Positions 1 to 9,797 of a stretch of 64,000 nucleotides of DNA are shown piece after piece. Within the stretch, counting starts at the first letter, position 1; the number at the start of each line of letters is the position of its first letter. This stretch comes from Pseudomonas trivialis. GTDB lineage: Bacteria; Pseudomonadota; Gammaproteobacteria; Pseudomonadales; Pseudomonadaceae. Where the stretch lies: the NCBI RefSeq assembly GCF_001439805.1, contig NZ_JYLK01000008.1:62001-126000 (forward strand), written 5' to 3'. The notes under the pieces are model-generated. The model was not told where the DNA came from. It did no database searches and saw only the letters and a program-made list of their open reading frames with translations. Made by a program: the position numbers and the translations under genes.

Positions 1-492
1 CCCCACAGCCTCGACCAGAGCCAGGCCGAAGCGGCGCGCCAGGGCCTGGCCATCGAACTGATCGGCAGCGACTGCGCCACCCTGCAAGTGCCGGACGCCA
101 GTGTGGACATCCTGTTCTGCCATCAGACGTTCCACCACTTGGTGGAGCAGGATCGCGCCCTTGCAGAGTTCTATCGCGTGCTCAAGCCCGGCGGCTACCT
201 GCTGTTTGCCGAGTCCACAGAAGCCTATATCGACACCTGGGTGATTCGCTGGCTGTTCCGCCACCCCATGCAGGTGCAAAAAAGCGCCGCGGCGTACCTG
301 GCGATGATCCGCGAGCAGGGCTTTGAATTTGGCCCGCAGAACGTTTCCTACCCCTATCTGTGGTGGAGCCGCGCCACGGATTTCGGCCTGCTGGAGCGCC
401 TGGGCCTGCGCAAGGCGCCGCCGGTGGGCCAGCGTGAAGAAACTTTGGTCAACTGCGTGGCGCGCAAGCCGCTGGCGAGCAGCGCACCATGA
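1..492 (+). CDS. SAM-dependent methyltransferase, 5'-truncated by the window edge
   Basis: The reading frame is open from base 1, so only the C-terminal 163 residues are present. The segment PDASVDILFCHQTFHHLV followed by ALAEFYRVLKPGGYLLFAE is the motif II-III region of class I (Rossmann) methyltransferases; the SAM-binding GxGxG motif must lie upstream of the window. The stop overlaps the next gene by 4 bases. A methyltransferase at the head of this gene set fits aryl polyene clusters, where the aryl head group is methylated, but the substrate is inferred from context only. A GTG at base 88 is internal, not a start. Confidence 0.8.
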   Translation, partial: PHSLDQSQAEAARQGLAIELIGSDCATLQVPDASVDILFCHQTFHHLVEQDRALAEFYRVLKPGGYLLFAESTEAYIDTWVIRWLFRHPMQVQKSAAAYLAMIREQGFEFGPQNVSYPYLWWSRATDFGLLERLGLRKAPPVGQREETLVNCVARKPLASSAP

Positions 493-971
493 TGCGCCTG
501 CTGCTGATCGGCTGCCTGTTGCTGCTGAGCGCGTGCGCCAGCCAGGCGCCGTTGCCGGAAAAAATCCCGGCCCTGAATTTGCCGCTGCAATTGCACGTGC
601 AGCGCATGGAAGGCAACCAGCGCCAGGACTGGCTGCTGGTGATCCAGCGCGAGGGCGCCGCCATTCGCTGGTCGATGATGGACCCGCTGGGCATTCCCCT
701 GGCGCGGCAAAAGTTGATTGATGGCACGTGGCAGGCCGACGGCCTGCTGCCACCCAATCCGCAGGCACGCGAGCTGTTCGCCGCCCTGTTGTTTGCGCTG
801 GCCTCGGCGGACGACCTGCGCGCCCTGTACCCGGGCGCCCAGGCCAGGGACCTGACGCGCACCCTGCCGGGCCATTGGCAAATCGTTTATCAGTCTTCCG
901 AGGTGTTCAGCGTGAACATGACGGGCCAGCCGCTGAGCTATCGCATTACGCCGCTTGGGGTTGAGCGATGA
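489..971 (+). CDS. DUF3261 outer-membrane lipoprotein of the aryl polyene operon
   Basis: A 160-residue protein with a lipoprotein signal peptide: MMRLLLIGCLLLLSAC ends in the lipobox LLSAC, so the mature protein probably starts at Cys16 and is membrane-anchored. The remainder, with an alternating hydrophobic pattern, resembles the DUF3261 family that accompanies aryl polyene and related fatty-acid-like clusters. It overlaps the methyltransferase and the downstream ketosynthase by 4 bases each, indicating one operon with translational coupling. A role in moving or anchoring the polyene lipid at the outer membrane is inferred from its lipoprotein nature and neighbours. Confidence 0.75.
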   Translation: MMRLLLIGCLLLLSACASQAPLPEKIPALNLPLQLHVQRMEGNQRQDWLLVIQREGAAIRWSMMDPLGIPLARQKLIDGTWQADGLLPPNPQARELFAALLFALASADDLRALYPGAQARDLTRTLPGHWQIVYQSSEVFSVNMTGQPLSYRITPLGVER

Positions 972-2134
972 CCGCCTATCTCAATGCCCTGGGCGTGATC
1001 TGTGCCCTCGGCCGTGGGCAGGCCGAGGTCGCCCGCAGCCTGTTTGCCGGCGACTGCGCAGGCATGCGCGCCGAGAGCGGCTGGGTGCCGGCGCGTGCAC
1101 TGCCGGTGGGCGCTGTGCACGGTGAGCTGGCGCCGATCCCGCTGCAACTGGGCCAGCAAAGCAGCCGTAACAATCAGTTGCTGCTGGAGGCCGCGCTGCA
1201 GATCGAAGGCGAGATGCGCCGGGCGATCCAGACCTATGGCGCCTCGCGGGTGGGGGTCGTGCTGGGCACCAGCACCTCGGGCATCGACGAAGCCAGCCGT
1301 GGTATTGCCCAGTACCTGCGCGACCGGCAGTTCCCCGGCAATTACGACTATCAACAACAGGAACTCAGCGCGCCGGCCAACTTTCTCGCCGACTGGCTGC
1401 ACCTGAGCGGCCCCGCCTATGTGATTTCCACCGCGTGCACCTCGAGTGCCCGGGCGCTGATGAGCGCCCGGCGCCTGCTGGACCTGGGCGTGTGCGATGC
1501 GGTGATCTGCGGTGGCGTCGACAGCCTGTGCAAGCTGACCCTCAATGGCTTTACCTCGCTGGAAGCGGTGTCGGGCGAGCGCTGCAATCCGTTTTCGGTG
1601 AACCGCAACGGCATCAATATCGGCGAAGCGGCGGTGCTGTTCCTGATGACGCGCGAGCGGGGGCCCATTGCCCTGCTCGGCAGCGGCGCGAGCAGCGACG
1701 CGCACCATATTTCCGCGCCGGAACCCACGGGCAAAGGCGCGTTGCAAGCCATGCGCAAGGCCTTGAGCAGTGCCGCATTGAACCCCGAGCAGATCGGCTA
1801 CCTGAACCTGCACGGCACCGCCACCCAGCATAACGACGCCATGGAAAGCCTGGCCGTCGCCCAACTGTTCCCGCACGGCGTGGCGTGTTCGTCGACCAAG
1901 CCCATGAGCGGTCACACCCTCGGTGCGGCCGGTGCGCTGGAGGCGGCGTTCTGCTGGCTGAGCCTGGCTCACGGCGTGGTGCCGCCGCACGTGTGGGACG
2001 GCCAGGCCGACCCGGCACTGCCCACGTTGCAGTGGGCACGCGGCGGTGACGCCCTGCAACAACCCCGCCTGATGAGCAACTCGTTCGCCTTCGGCGGCAA
2101 CAATGTCAGCCTGATTATCGGAGAGGCCCCATGA
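968..2134 (+). CDS. apeO: Beta-ketoacyl-ACP synthase (aryl polyene ketosynthase, ApeO-like)
   Basis: A 388-residue thiolase-fold condensing enzyme. The nucleophile Cys157 sits in ISTACTSSARAL, and the two catalytic histidines are His282 (NLHGTATQHND) and His316 (SGHTLGAAGALEA), so the Cys-His-His triad is intact. In characterised aryl polyene pathways a ketosynthase of this kind works with a chain-length-factor partner to extend the conjugated chain. The order ketosynthase-dehydratase-ketoreductase-ketosynthase matches apeO-P-Q-R of E. coli. Starts at ATG 968 overlapping the lipoprotein stop. The chain-length factor, ACPs and ligase expected of a full cluster are not in the window. Confidence 0.85.
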   Translation: MTAYLNALGVICALGRGQAEVARSLFAGDCAGMRAESGWVPARALPVGAVHGELAPIPLQLGQQSSRNNQLLLEAALQIEGEMRRAIQTYGASRVGVVLGTSTSGIDEASRGIAQYLRDRQFPGNYDYQQQELSAPANFLADWLHLSGPAYVISTACTSSARALMSARRLLDLGVCDAVICGGVDSLCKLTLNGFTSLEAVSGERCNPFSVNRNGINIGEAAVLFLMTRERGPIALLGSGASSDAHHISAPEPTGKGALQAMRKALSSAALNPEQIGYLNLHGTATQHNDAMESLAVAQLFPHGVACSSTKPMSGHTLGAAGALEAAFCWLSLAHGVVPPHVWDGQADPALPTLQWARGGDALQQPRLMSNSFAFGGNNVSLIIGEAP

Positions 2135-2592
2135 TCGATTGGCCACTCGCCGAACTGCTGCCCCACGCGGGCGACATGATCCTGATCGACCAGGTGCTGT
2201 CGTTCGATGAAGAGCAGATTCATACCTGTCTCACCGTAAAGCCCGGCGGCCTGTTCAACCGCGCGGACGGCAGCCTGCCGGCGTGGGTCGGCATCGAACT
2301 GATGGCGCAGAGCGTCGCCGCCTATGCCGGTTGCCGCGCACGCAAGAACGGCGAAGCGGTGGAACTGGGCTTCCTGCTCGGCACGCGCAAGTTCGAGTGC
2401 AACGTGGATGGCTTCCCGGCCGGCGCCGAACTGACCATCCACGGCCTGCGCTCGCTGGAAGACGACAACGGCATGGGCGTGTTCGAATGCCACCTGACCG
2501 GCGACGGCATCCACGCCAGCGCGCGCCTGAACGTATTTCGACCGCCCCAGGCGGCCAACTATTTAGCTGAATCGAAGGACCCAACGTCATGA
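2131..2592 (+). CDS. apeP: Hotdog-fold 3-hydroxyacyl-ACP dehydratase (ApeP-like)
   Basis: A 153-residue FabZ/FabA-like hotdog protein. LPHAGDMILID near the N-terminus carries the expected catalytic histidine (His12), and GIELMAQSVAAYAG carries the acidic residue and hotdog helix. It would dehydrate 3-hydroxyacyl-ACP to the enoyl intermediate that keeps the polyene conjugated. In characterised systems ApeP pairs with a second dehydratase, ApeI, which is not in the window. It overlaps the preceding ketosynthase by 4 bases and the following reductase by 4 bases. Confidence 0.85.
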   Translation: MIDWPLAELLPHAGDMILIDQVLSFDEEQIHTCLTVKPGGLFNRADGSLPAWVGIELMAQSVAAYAGCRARKNGEAVELGFLLGTRKFECNVDGFPAGAELTIHGLRSLEDDNGMGVFECHLTGDGIHASARLNVFRPPQAANYLAESKDPTS

Positions 2593-3317
2593 CTCAATCC
2601 GTACTGGTCACCGGCTCCAGCCGAGGCATCGGCCGCGCCATCGCCCTGCGCCTGGCCCAGGCCGGGCACGACATCGTGCTGCACTGCCGCAGCGGGCGCG
2701 CCGAAGCCGATGCGGTGCAGGTCGAGATCCAGGCATTGGGACGCAATGCCCGCGTGCTGCAATTCGACGTCGCCGACCGTGCCGCGTGCCGCGAAATACT
2801 CGAAGCCGATGTGGAGCAACACGGCGCCTATTACGGCGTGGTGCTCAACGCCGGCCTGACCCGCGACGGCGCGTTCCCGGCCCTCTCGGAAGACGATTGG
2901 GACGTGGTGTTGCGCACCAACCTCGACGGTTTCTACAACGTCCTGCACCCGGTGATGATGCCAATGATTCGGCGCCGCGCGCCCGGGCGCATCGTGTGCA
3001 TCACCTCGGTTTCAGGGCTGATCGGCAACCGTGGGCAGGTCAATTACAGCGCCTCCAAGGCCGGGCTGATCGGCGCGGCCAAGGCGCTGGCCATCGAGCT
3101 GGGCAAGCGCAAGATCACCGTCAACTGCGTCGCTCCCGGTTTGATCGACACCGCCATGCTCGATGAAAACGTGCCGGTGGAAGAACTGATGAAGATGATC
3201 CCGGCGCAGCGCATGGGCACTCCGGAGGAAATCGCCGGCGCCGTGAACTTCCTGATGTCGGCCGAAGCCGGCTACATCACGCGCCAGGTATTGGCAGTGA
3301 ACGGAGGCCTGTGCTGA
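2589..3317 (+). CDS. apeQ: 3-ketoacyl-ACP reductase, SDR family (ApeQ-like)
   Basis: A 242-residue FabG-type short-chain dehydrogenase. The NADPH-binding motif TGSSRGIG (residues 8-15), the LNAG segment, catalytic Ser140 and the Tyr153-x3-Lys157 pair (NYSASKAG) are all present, as is the PG(LI)IDTAM segment after the active site. It should reduce the 3-keto intermediate in each aryl polyene elongation cycle. The start overlaps the dehydratase stop by 4 bases, and its own stop overlaps the next ATG. Confidence 0.88.
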   Translation: MTQSVLVTGSSRGIGRAIALRLAQAGHDIVLHCRSGRAEADAVQVEIQALGRNARVLQFDVADRAACREILEADVEQHGAYYGVVLNAGLTRDGAFPALSEDDWDVVLRTNLDGFYNVLHPVMMPMIRRRAPGRIVCITSVSGLIGNRGQVNYSASKAGLIGAAKALAIELGKRKITVNCVAPGLIDTAMLDENVPVEELMKMIPAQRMGTPEEIAGAVNFLMSAEAGYITRQVLAVNGGLC

Positions 3318-4543
3318 TGAAGCGCGTCGTCGTCACCGGCATGGCCGGCATGACCTCCCTGGGTTGCGACTGGGAGACCATCGCGGCCAACTTTCGCGCC
3401 AACCGCAGCGGCATCCGGCGCATGGATGAGTGGGACCGTTTTATAGAGCTGAACACGCGCCTGGCCGGGCCGATTGACGATTTCGTGGTGCCCGCACACT
3501 GGACCCGCAAGCAACTGCGCAGCATGGGCCGCGTGTCGCGCCTGGCGGTGTGGGCGGCGGAGCAGGCGCTGCAGGACGCAGGCTTGCTCGGCGACGAGTC
3601 GATCAAGGACGGGCGCATGGGCGTGGCCTGCGGTTCGTCCACCGGCAGCACCGATGAGATCAAGGCGTTCGGCAACATGCTGCTGAACTCGGTGGCCGAG
3701 GGGCTCAACGCCAACTCCTACGTGCGCATGATGCCGCACACCACGGCGGCCAATATCAGCATCTTCTTTGGCCTCACCGGGCGGCTGATCCCCACCTCCA
3801 GCGCCTGCACCAGCGGCAGCCAGGGCATCGGGTATGCCTACGAGGCGATCAAGTTCGGCCGCCTGCCGTTGATGCTCGCCGGCGGCGCCGAAGAGCTGTG
3901 CCCCACCGAGGCCATGGTGTTCGACGCCCTCTACGCCACCAGCTTGAAGAATGACGCCCCGCAGACCAGCCCACGCCCCTACGACAGTGGCCGTGACGGC
4001 CTGGTAATCGGCGAAGGCGGCGGCATGCTGGTGCTGGAAGAGCTGGAACACGCCCTGGCGCGCGGTGCGCATATCCACGCCGAACTGGTCGGCTTCGGCA
4101 GCAATGCCGACGGTCAGCACACCACCCGCCCGGAACAGAAAACCATGCGCCGCGCCATGGAACTGGCCCTGGAAGACGCCGCACTCGCGCCGTCCGCCAT
4201 CGGCTACGTGAATGGTCACGGCACCGCCACCGACCAGGGCGACATCGCCGAAACCCTGGCCACCAGCAGCCTGTTCGGCAGCCGCATGCCCATCAGCTCG
4301 CAGAAGAGTTTCCTCGGCCACACCCTGGGCGCGTGCGGCGCGCTGGAATCATGGTTCAGCATCGAGATGATGAACCGCGACCAGTACGTGCACACCTTCA
4401 ACCTGGACACCGTCGACCCGCAATGCGGCGAGCTGGATTACCTGCAAGGAGGCTTTCGCGAGATGCACCACGACTACGTGATGAACAACAACTTTGCCTT
4501 CGGCGGGGTGAACACCTCGTTGATCTTTCGGCGCTGGTGCTGA
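3317..4543 (+). CDS. apeR: Beta-ketoacyl-ACP synthase, second ketosynthase (ApeR-like)
   Basis: A 408-residue FabF-like condensing enzyme with intact Cys164 (SSACTSGSQ), His301 (NGHGTATDQGD) and His335 (LGHTLGACGALES). I chose ATG 3317, which overlaps the reductase stop by one base (TGATG) and has a GGAGG at 3303-3307; an in-frame GTG at 3311 sits too close to that ribosome site. It is the last gene of the operon, as apeR is in E. coli-type clusters, where it acts as a homodimeric ketosynthase. Followed by a REP-rich spacer rather than an obvious terminator. Confidence 0.86.
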   Translation: MKRVVVTGMAGMTSLGCDWETIAANFRANRSGIRRMDEWDRFIELNTRLAGPIDDFVVPAHWTRKQLRSMGRVSRLAVWAAEQALQDAGLLGDESIKDGRMGVACGSSTGSTDEIKAFGNMLLNSVAEGLNANSYVRMMPHTTAANISIFFGLTGRLIPTSSACTSGSQGIGYAYEAIKFGRLPLMLAGGAEELCPTEAMVFDALYATSLKNDAPQTSPRPYDSGRDGLVIGEGGGMLVLEELEHALARGAHIHAELVGFGSNADGQHTTRPEQKTMRRAMELALEDAALAPSAIGYVNGHGTATDQGDIAETLATSSLFGSRMPISSQKSFLGHTLGACGALESWFSIEMMNRDQYVHTFNLDTVDPQCGELDYLQGGFREMHHDYVMNNNFAFGGVNTSLIFRRWC

Positions 4544-4593
4544 CGATTCACCCGCAAACGAGTGACCCCAATCGGTGGCAAAACGCCGTAAAT

Positions 4594-4726
4594 GTGGCGA
4601 GCGGGCTTGCCCCGCGTTGGGGTGCGAAGCGCCCCCAATTAAGTAAAACGCGGTGTATCTGATAATGCTCGGAGCCTGCTTTTGGGGCTGCTTCGCAGCC
4701 CAACGCGGGGCAAGTCCGCTCGCCAC
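4594..4726. repeat. Paired inverted REP elements (REPIN-like), 'GTGGCGAGCGGGCTTGCCCC' family
   Basis: The arm beginning GTGGCGAGCGGGCTTGCC at 4594 is mirrored by an arm ending GGCAAGTCCGCTCGCCAC at 4726. Each arm also holds a short internal hairpin (TTGGGGTGCGAAGCGCCCC on the left, GGGGCTGCTTCGCAGCCC on the right). This is the layout of a REP doublet in the fluorescens group. It fills most of the spacer between the convergent apeR-like and LysR genes. A third arm follows at 4774. Confidence 0.8.
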
Positions 4727-4757
4727 AACAAGCCTGCTCGCCATGGGGAGTCTTCGC

Positions 4758-5666
4758 TTAACTGGTCGACCTTGGGGCAATCCCGCTCGCCACCAACAAC
4801 GCCACAAACGCCTTCGCCATCGGCGACTGCACACCCTTGCGTTGCACCAGCCATACCGCTGACACCGCGGCAGGGTCCAGCAAGGTGCGATAGACCACCC
4901 CATCGATGCGGATGCGCTGGTACGACGCTGGCAATACCGACACCCCCAGCCCCGCCGCCACCAGGCCGATGATGGTCATCGCTTCGCCAGCCTCCTGGGC
5001 AAAACGCGGGCTGAAGCCGGCGTCGCGGGCCAGGTCGAGCAGTTGGGCGTACAGGCCGCTGCCGTAGCTGCGCGGGAAAAACACGAAGGGTTCCTCGGCC
5101 AGTTGCGCCAGGTGCAAGCCGTGCTCACTGCCTGCTGTCAACGGATGGCCGGTGTTCAACACGGCCACGAGCGGCTCACGCATCAGCTCGACGGCACTCA
5201 GGGTGTCGGGCAACGGCAATGGCCGCATCAAACCGACCTGGATCGATTCGTCCACCAGTGCCTCGGCCACCTGGGTACTGCTCATTTCCCGCAGCGTCAG
5301 GTGAACGGCCGGAAACGCCTGGCGAAACCCATGAATTGCCTGGGGGATGCTGGCGTTGATCGGCGCCGAGGAAGTGAAACCGATCTTCAGCTCTCCCAGC
5401 TCCCCCATGTGCGCACGCCGCGCGACATCCGCCGCCTTGTCGACCTGCGCCAGCACCAGGCGCGCCTCGTGCAGGAACAGCCGCCCCGCTTCGCTCAGCT
5501 CAACACGCCGGTTGGTACGCTCGAACAAGCGCGCACCCACTTGCTGTTCCAGCGCCTGAATCTGCTGGCTCAGCGGTGGTTGCGAGATGCCCAGCACCTG
5601 CGCGGCGCGGCCGAAGTGCAGTTCCTCGGCCACAGCGATGAAGTAGCGCAAATGACGTAATTCCAT
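4758..5666 (-). CDS. LysR-type transcriptional regulator, divergent from an MFS transporter
   Basis: A 302-residue regulator. The N-terminal winged helix-turn-helix (MELRHLRYFIAVAEELHFG, then RAAQVLGISQPPLSQQIQALE) is canonical, and a periplasmic-binding-like effector domain spans about residues 90-290. It starts at ATG 5666 with 95 bases separating it from the divergent transporter gene, the usual arrangement for a LysR protein controlling its neighbour; the effector is unknown. The final residues after KAFVALL are encoded by a REP element, so the natural C-terminus of the family has probably been replaced or extended. Confidence 0.88.
   Translation of the reverse strand: MELRHLRYFIAVAEELHFGRAAQVLGISQPPLSQQIQALEQQVGARLFERTNRRVELSEAGRLFLHEARLVLAQVDKAADVARRAHMGELGELKIGFTSSAPINASIPQAIHGFRQAFPAVHLTLREMSSTQVAEALVDESIQVGLMRPLPLPDTLSAVELMREPLVAVLNTGHPLTAGSEHGLHLAQLAEEPFVFFPRSYGSGLYAQLLDLARDAGFSPRFAQEAGEAMTIIGLVAAGLGVSVLPASYQRIRIDGVVYRTLLDPAAVSAVWLVQRKGVQSPMAKAFVALLVASGIAPRSTS
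4774..4793 (-). repeat. Single REP arm forming the 3' end of the LysR gene
   Basis: On the minus strand this stretch reads GTGGCGAGCGGGATTGCCCC, differing by one base from the arm at 4594. It lies inside the coding frame of the LysR gene and encodes most of its last dozen residues (VASGIAPRSTS is the C-terminus). Confidence 0.75.
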
Positions 5667-5718
5667 ACCTTCACCATTAAGTCGCAGAAGCTATCAAACA
5701 GATCGAACAATATATTGG

Positions 5719-5746
5719 AAAGAATCATTAGCCAGCTATATTCTTT
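5719..5746. promoter_or_regulatory. Inverted repeat in the LysR/MFS divergent spacer, candidate operator
   Basis: AAAGAAT at 5719-5725 is repeated inverted as ATTCTTT at 5740-5746, centred in an AT-rich spacer between the divergent LysR and MFS genes. LysR proteins commonly bind such dyads in the shared promoter region. No experimental or comparative support is available from the sequence alone. Confidence 0.3.
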
Positions 5747-5761
5747 TTTGCATTGCCGGCC

Positions 5762-7057
5762 ATGGCAGTCTTGCCCACCGAGGTCCCCGTGAAATCTGCT
5801 GTCGCTCCGTTCGCCCAGGAAGTCCCGACCACCGCTTTGGATGAGGTGGCCGCCGAACTCACTGAGGCGTTCATCGAAAAAGGCACGCCGATGTTCATGC
5901 GCACGGTGCTGGCGCTGTTCTGCGGTGGCTTTGCCACGTTTGCCTTGTTGTATTGCGTGCAGCCGATGATGCCGGCGCTGTCCCATGAGTTCGCCATCAA
6001 TGCCGCGCAGAGCAGCCTGATCCTGTCGGTGTCCACGGGAATGCTCGCGTTCGGCCTGCTGATCACCGGGCCGATATCCGACCGGCTGGGGCGCAAGCCG
6101 GTGATGGTGGCGGCGTTGTTTTGCGCGGCCCTGGCGACGTTTGCCAGCGGTCTGATGCCGAGCTGGGAAGGCATCCTGCTGATGCGTGCGCTGGTGGGCC
6201 TGTCCCTCAGCGGCCTGGCCGCCGTGGCGATGACTTACCTCAGTGAAGAGATTCACCCGCAGCACATCGGCCTGGCAATGGGCCTGTACATTGCCGGCAA
6301 CGCGATTGGCGGCATGAGCGGGCGGCTGATCATGGGCGTGCTGATCGACTTCGTCAGTTGGCACACCGCCACGCTGATCATCGGCGCCCTGGCACTGATC
6401 GCGGCAACCGTGTTCTGGAAGATCCTCCCCGAATCGCGCAACTTCCGCGCCAGCAGCCTCAAGCCGCGCAGCCTGATGAACGGTTTTGTCATGCACTTCA
6501 AGGACGCCGGCCTGCCCTGGCTGTTTCTCGAAGCCTTCCTGCTGATGGGCGCCTTCGTGACGCTGTTCAACTACATCGGCTACCGCCTGCTGGCCGATCC
6601 CTATGACTTGAGCCAGGCCGTGGTCGGCCTGCTGTCGCTGGTGTACCTCGCGGGCATCTACAGCTCGGCGAAAATCGGCTCCCTGGCCGACCGCCTCGGC
6701 CGCCGACGCGTGCTGTGGGCCACCATCGTATTGATGCTGGCCGGCTTCGTCCTGACCCTGTTCAGCCCGCTGTGGCTGATCGTGCCCGGCATGCTGATCT
6801 TCACCTTCGGCTTCTTCGCCGCCCACTCGGTCGCCAGCAGCTGGATCGGCCGCCGCGCCGTCAAGGCCAAGGGGCAGGCCTCGTCGCTGTATCTGTTCAG
6901 CTATTACGCGGGATCGAGCATTGCCGGGACGGCAGGTGGGTTCTTCTGGCACCTGGGCGGGTGGAACGGGATCGGCGGGTTTATCGTGGCGGTGTTGATC
7001 GGCGCGTTGCTGGTGGCGTTGAAGCTGGCGAAGTTGCCGCCGTTGGGGGAGGTCTGA
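5762..7057 (+). CDS. MFS transporter, YnfM-like drug/metabolite exporter
   Basis: A major facilitator protein of about 431 residues, inner membrane, with roughly twelve hydrophobic segments after a 40-50 residue hydrophilic N-terminus. The loop 2-3 signature GPISDRLGRKPVM and its second-half counterpart GSLADRLGRRRVL are both clear. It resembles the YnfM/arabinose-efflux-like group, which usually sits next to a LysR gene as here. The start is uncertain: ATG 5762 is used, but GTG 5789 has a better placed GAGG (5780-5783), and TTG 5753 is also in frame. Substrate not predictable. Confidence 0.82.
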   Translation: MAVLPTEVPVKSAVAPFAQEVPTTALDEVAAELTEAFIEKGTPMFMRTVLALFCGGFATFALLYCVQPMMPALSHEFAINAAQSSLILSVSTGMLAFGLLITGPISDRLGRKPVMVAALFCAALATFASGLMPSWEGILLMRALVGLSLSGLAAVAMTYLSEEIHPQHIGLAMGLYIAGNAIGGMSGRLIMGVLIDFVSWHTATLIIGALALIAATVFWKILPESRNFRASSLKPRSLMNGFVMHFKDAGLPWLFLEAFLLMGAFVTLFNYIGYRLLADPYDLSQAVVGLLSLVYLAGIYSSAKIGSLADRLGRRRVLWATIVLMLAGFVLTLFSPLWLIVPGMLIFTFGFFAAHSVASSWIGRRAVKAKGQASSLYLFSYYAGSSIAGTAGGFFWHLGGWNGIGGFIVAVLIGALLVALKLAKLPPLGEV

Positions 7058-7072
7058 AGGTTTCTGGCTTTT

Positions 7073-7104
7073 AATGTGGGAGGGGGCAAGCCCCCTCCCA
7101 CATT
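7073..7104. terminator. Bidirectional hairpin between MFS gene and hemE (REP-derived)
   Basis: A perfect inverted repeat, AATGTGGGAGGGGGC facing GCCCCCTCCCACATT across a 2-base loop, is followed by TTT on the plus strand and preceded by As. It lies between the convergent MFS gene and hemE, so it can stop transcription from both sides. The arms are of the GTGGGAGGGGGC REP family seen elsewhere in the window. Confidence 0.7.
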
Positions 7105-7117
7105 TTTGCTCTGTGTT

Positions 7118-8185
7118 TTATTCGTGGTACTGCGCCGAGAGTTCGTGCACCGCGCGCAGGAACGCACCCGCATGCTCCGGGTTCACTTCCGGCGTAATGC
7201 CATGGCCCAGGTTGAACACATGCCCGGTACCCTTGCCGTAGCTGGCCAGGATGCGGCCAACTTCGCTGCGGATCGCTTCGGGGTTGGCGTACAGCACGGT
7301 CGGGTCCATGTTGCCTTGCAGCGCGACGCGGTTACCCACGCGCTGGCGCGCTTCGCCGATATCGCAGGTCCAGTCCAGGCCCAGAGCGTCGGCACCGGTG
7401 TCGGCGATGCTTTCCAGCCACAGACCGCCGCCCTTGGTGAACAGGATGACCGGCACTTTACGGCCTTCGTGCTCGCGGATCAGGCCGCTGACGATCTTGC
7501 GCATGTAGGCCAGGGAGAATTCCTGGTACGCCGCCGCCGACAGGTTGCCGCCCCAGGTGTCGAAAATCTGCACGGCCTGGGCACCGGCCATGATCTGGCC
7601 GTTGAGGTAGGCCGTGACCGACTGCGCCAGCTTGTCCAGCAACAGGTGCATGGCTTGCGGATTGTCGTAGAGCATGGCCTTGGTCTTGCGGAAGTCTTTC
7701 GACGAACCGCCTTCGACCATGTAGGTGGCCAGGGTCCAGGGGCTGCCGGAGAAGCCGATCAGCGGCACGCGGCCATTGAGTTCGCGGCGGATGGTGCTGA
7801 CCGCGTCCATCACGTAGCCGAGGTCCTTGTGCGGATCAGGAATCGGCAGGGCTTCAATGTCGGCCAGGGTGCTGACGACTTTCCTGAAGCGCGGCCCTTC
7901 GCCGGTCTCGAAATACAGGCCCTGGCCCATGGCGTCGGGGATGGTGAGGATATCGGAGAAAAGGATGGCCGCGTCCAGTTGCGGGTAGCGGTCCAGCGGC
8001 TGCATCGTGACTTCACAGGCGAATTGCGGGTTCATGCACAGGCTCATGAAGTCGCCCGCATGGGCGCGACTGGCCCGATATTCCGGCAGGTAACGACCGG
8101 CTTGACGCATCATCCACACGGGCGTGACGTCTACGGGCTGCTTGAGCAGGGCACGAAGGAAACGGTCGTTCTTGAGGGCAGTCAT
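7118..8185 (-). CDS. hemE: Uroporphyrinogen decarboxylase
   Basis: A 355-residue protein of normal family length. It decarboxylates the four acetate side chains of uroporphyrinogen III to give coproporphyrinogen III in haem synthesis, in the cytoplasm and without a cofactor. The signature [16 protein letters not shown] near the N-terminus and [13 protein letters not shown] in the middle are diagnostic. It lies downstream of gltD on the same strand but is separated from it by a terminator-like hairpin, so it probably has its own promoter. Confidence 0.97.
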   Translation of the reverse strand: MTALKNDRFLRALLKQPVDVTPVWMMRQAGRYLPEYRASRAHAGDFMSLCMNPQFACEVTMQPLDRYPQLDAAILFSDILTIPDAMGQGLYFETGEGPRFRKVVSTLADIEALPIPDPHKDLGYVMDAVSTIRRELNGRVPLIGFSGSPWTLATYMVEGGSSKDFRKTKAMLYDNPQAMHLLLDKLAQSVTAYLNGQIMAGAQAVQIFDTWGGNLSAAAYQEFSLAYMRKIVSGLIREHEGRKVPVILFTKGGGLWLESIADTGADALGLDWTCDIGEARQRVGNRVALQGNMDPTVLYANPEAIRSEVGRILASYGKGTGHVFNLGHGITPEVNPEHAGAFLRAVHELSAQYHE

Positions 8186-8232
8186 GTCGGCATCCGCAAA
8201 AAAAGTGCGGGCATTTTCTCAGAGCACGACGC

Positions 8233-8260
8233 AAAAGGCACGGAATGCACCGTGCCTTTT
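8233..8260 (-). terminator. Intrinsic terminator after gltD
   Basis: AAAAGGCACGG and CCGTGCCTTTT form an 11-bp stem around a 6-base loop, ending in a T run on the minus strand. It lies 87 bases beyond the gltD stop and just upstream of hemE. Confidence 0.8.
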
Positions 8261-8300
8261 GTCTATCGGGTCAATTTGTCGCGGTAGCTTGAATACACCG

Positions 8301-8320
8301 CAAGCCCCCTCCCACATTTT
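8301..8320. repeat. Solitary REP arm between hemE and gltD
   Basis: CAAGCCCCCTCCCACATTTT is one arm of the GTGGGAGGGGGCTTG family without a partner nearby. It lies in the spacer just beyond the gltD stop codon. Confidence 0.6.
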
Positions 8321-8346
8321 GATCCCATTTCAATCAAGGATCGGGG

Positions 8347-9774
<1,428 letters not shown>

Positions 9775-9797
9775 TCATCAAACTCTTCAGGCGCATA

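Noticed and set aside
4594..4793. CRISPR-like repeats
   Set aside because: Arms are inverted, not direct, and spacing is irregular; they are REP elements.
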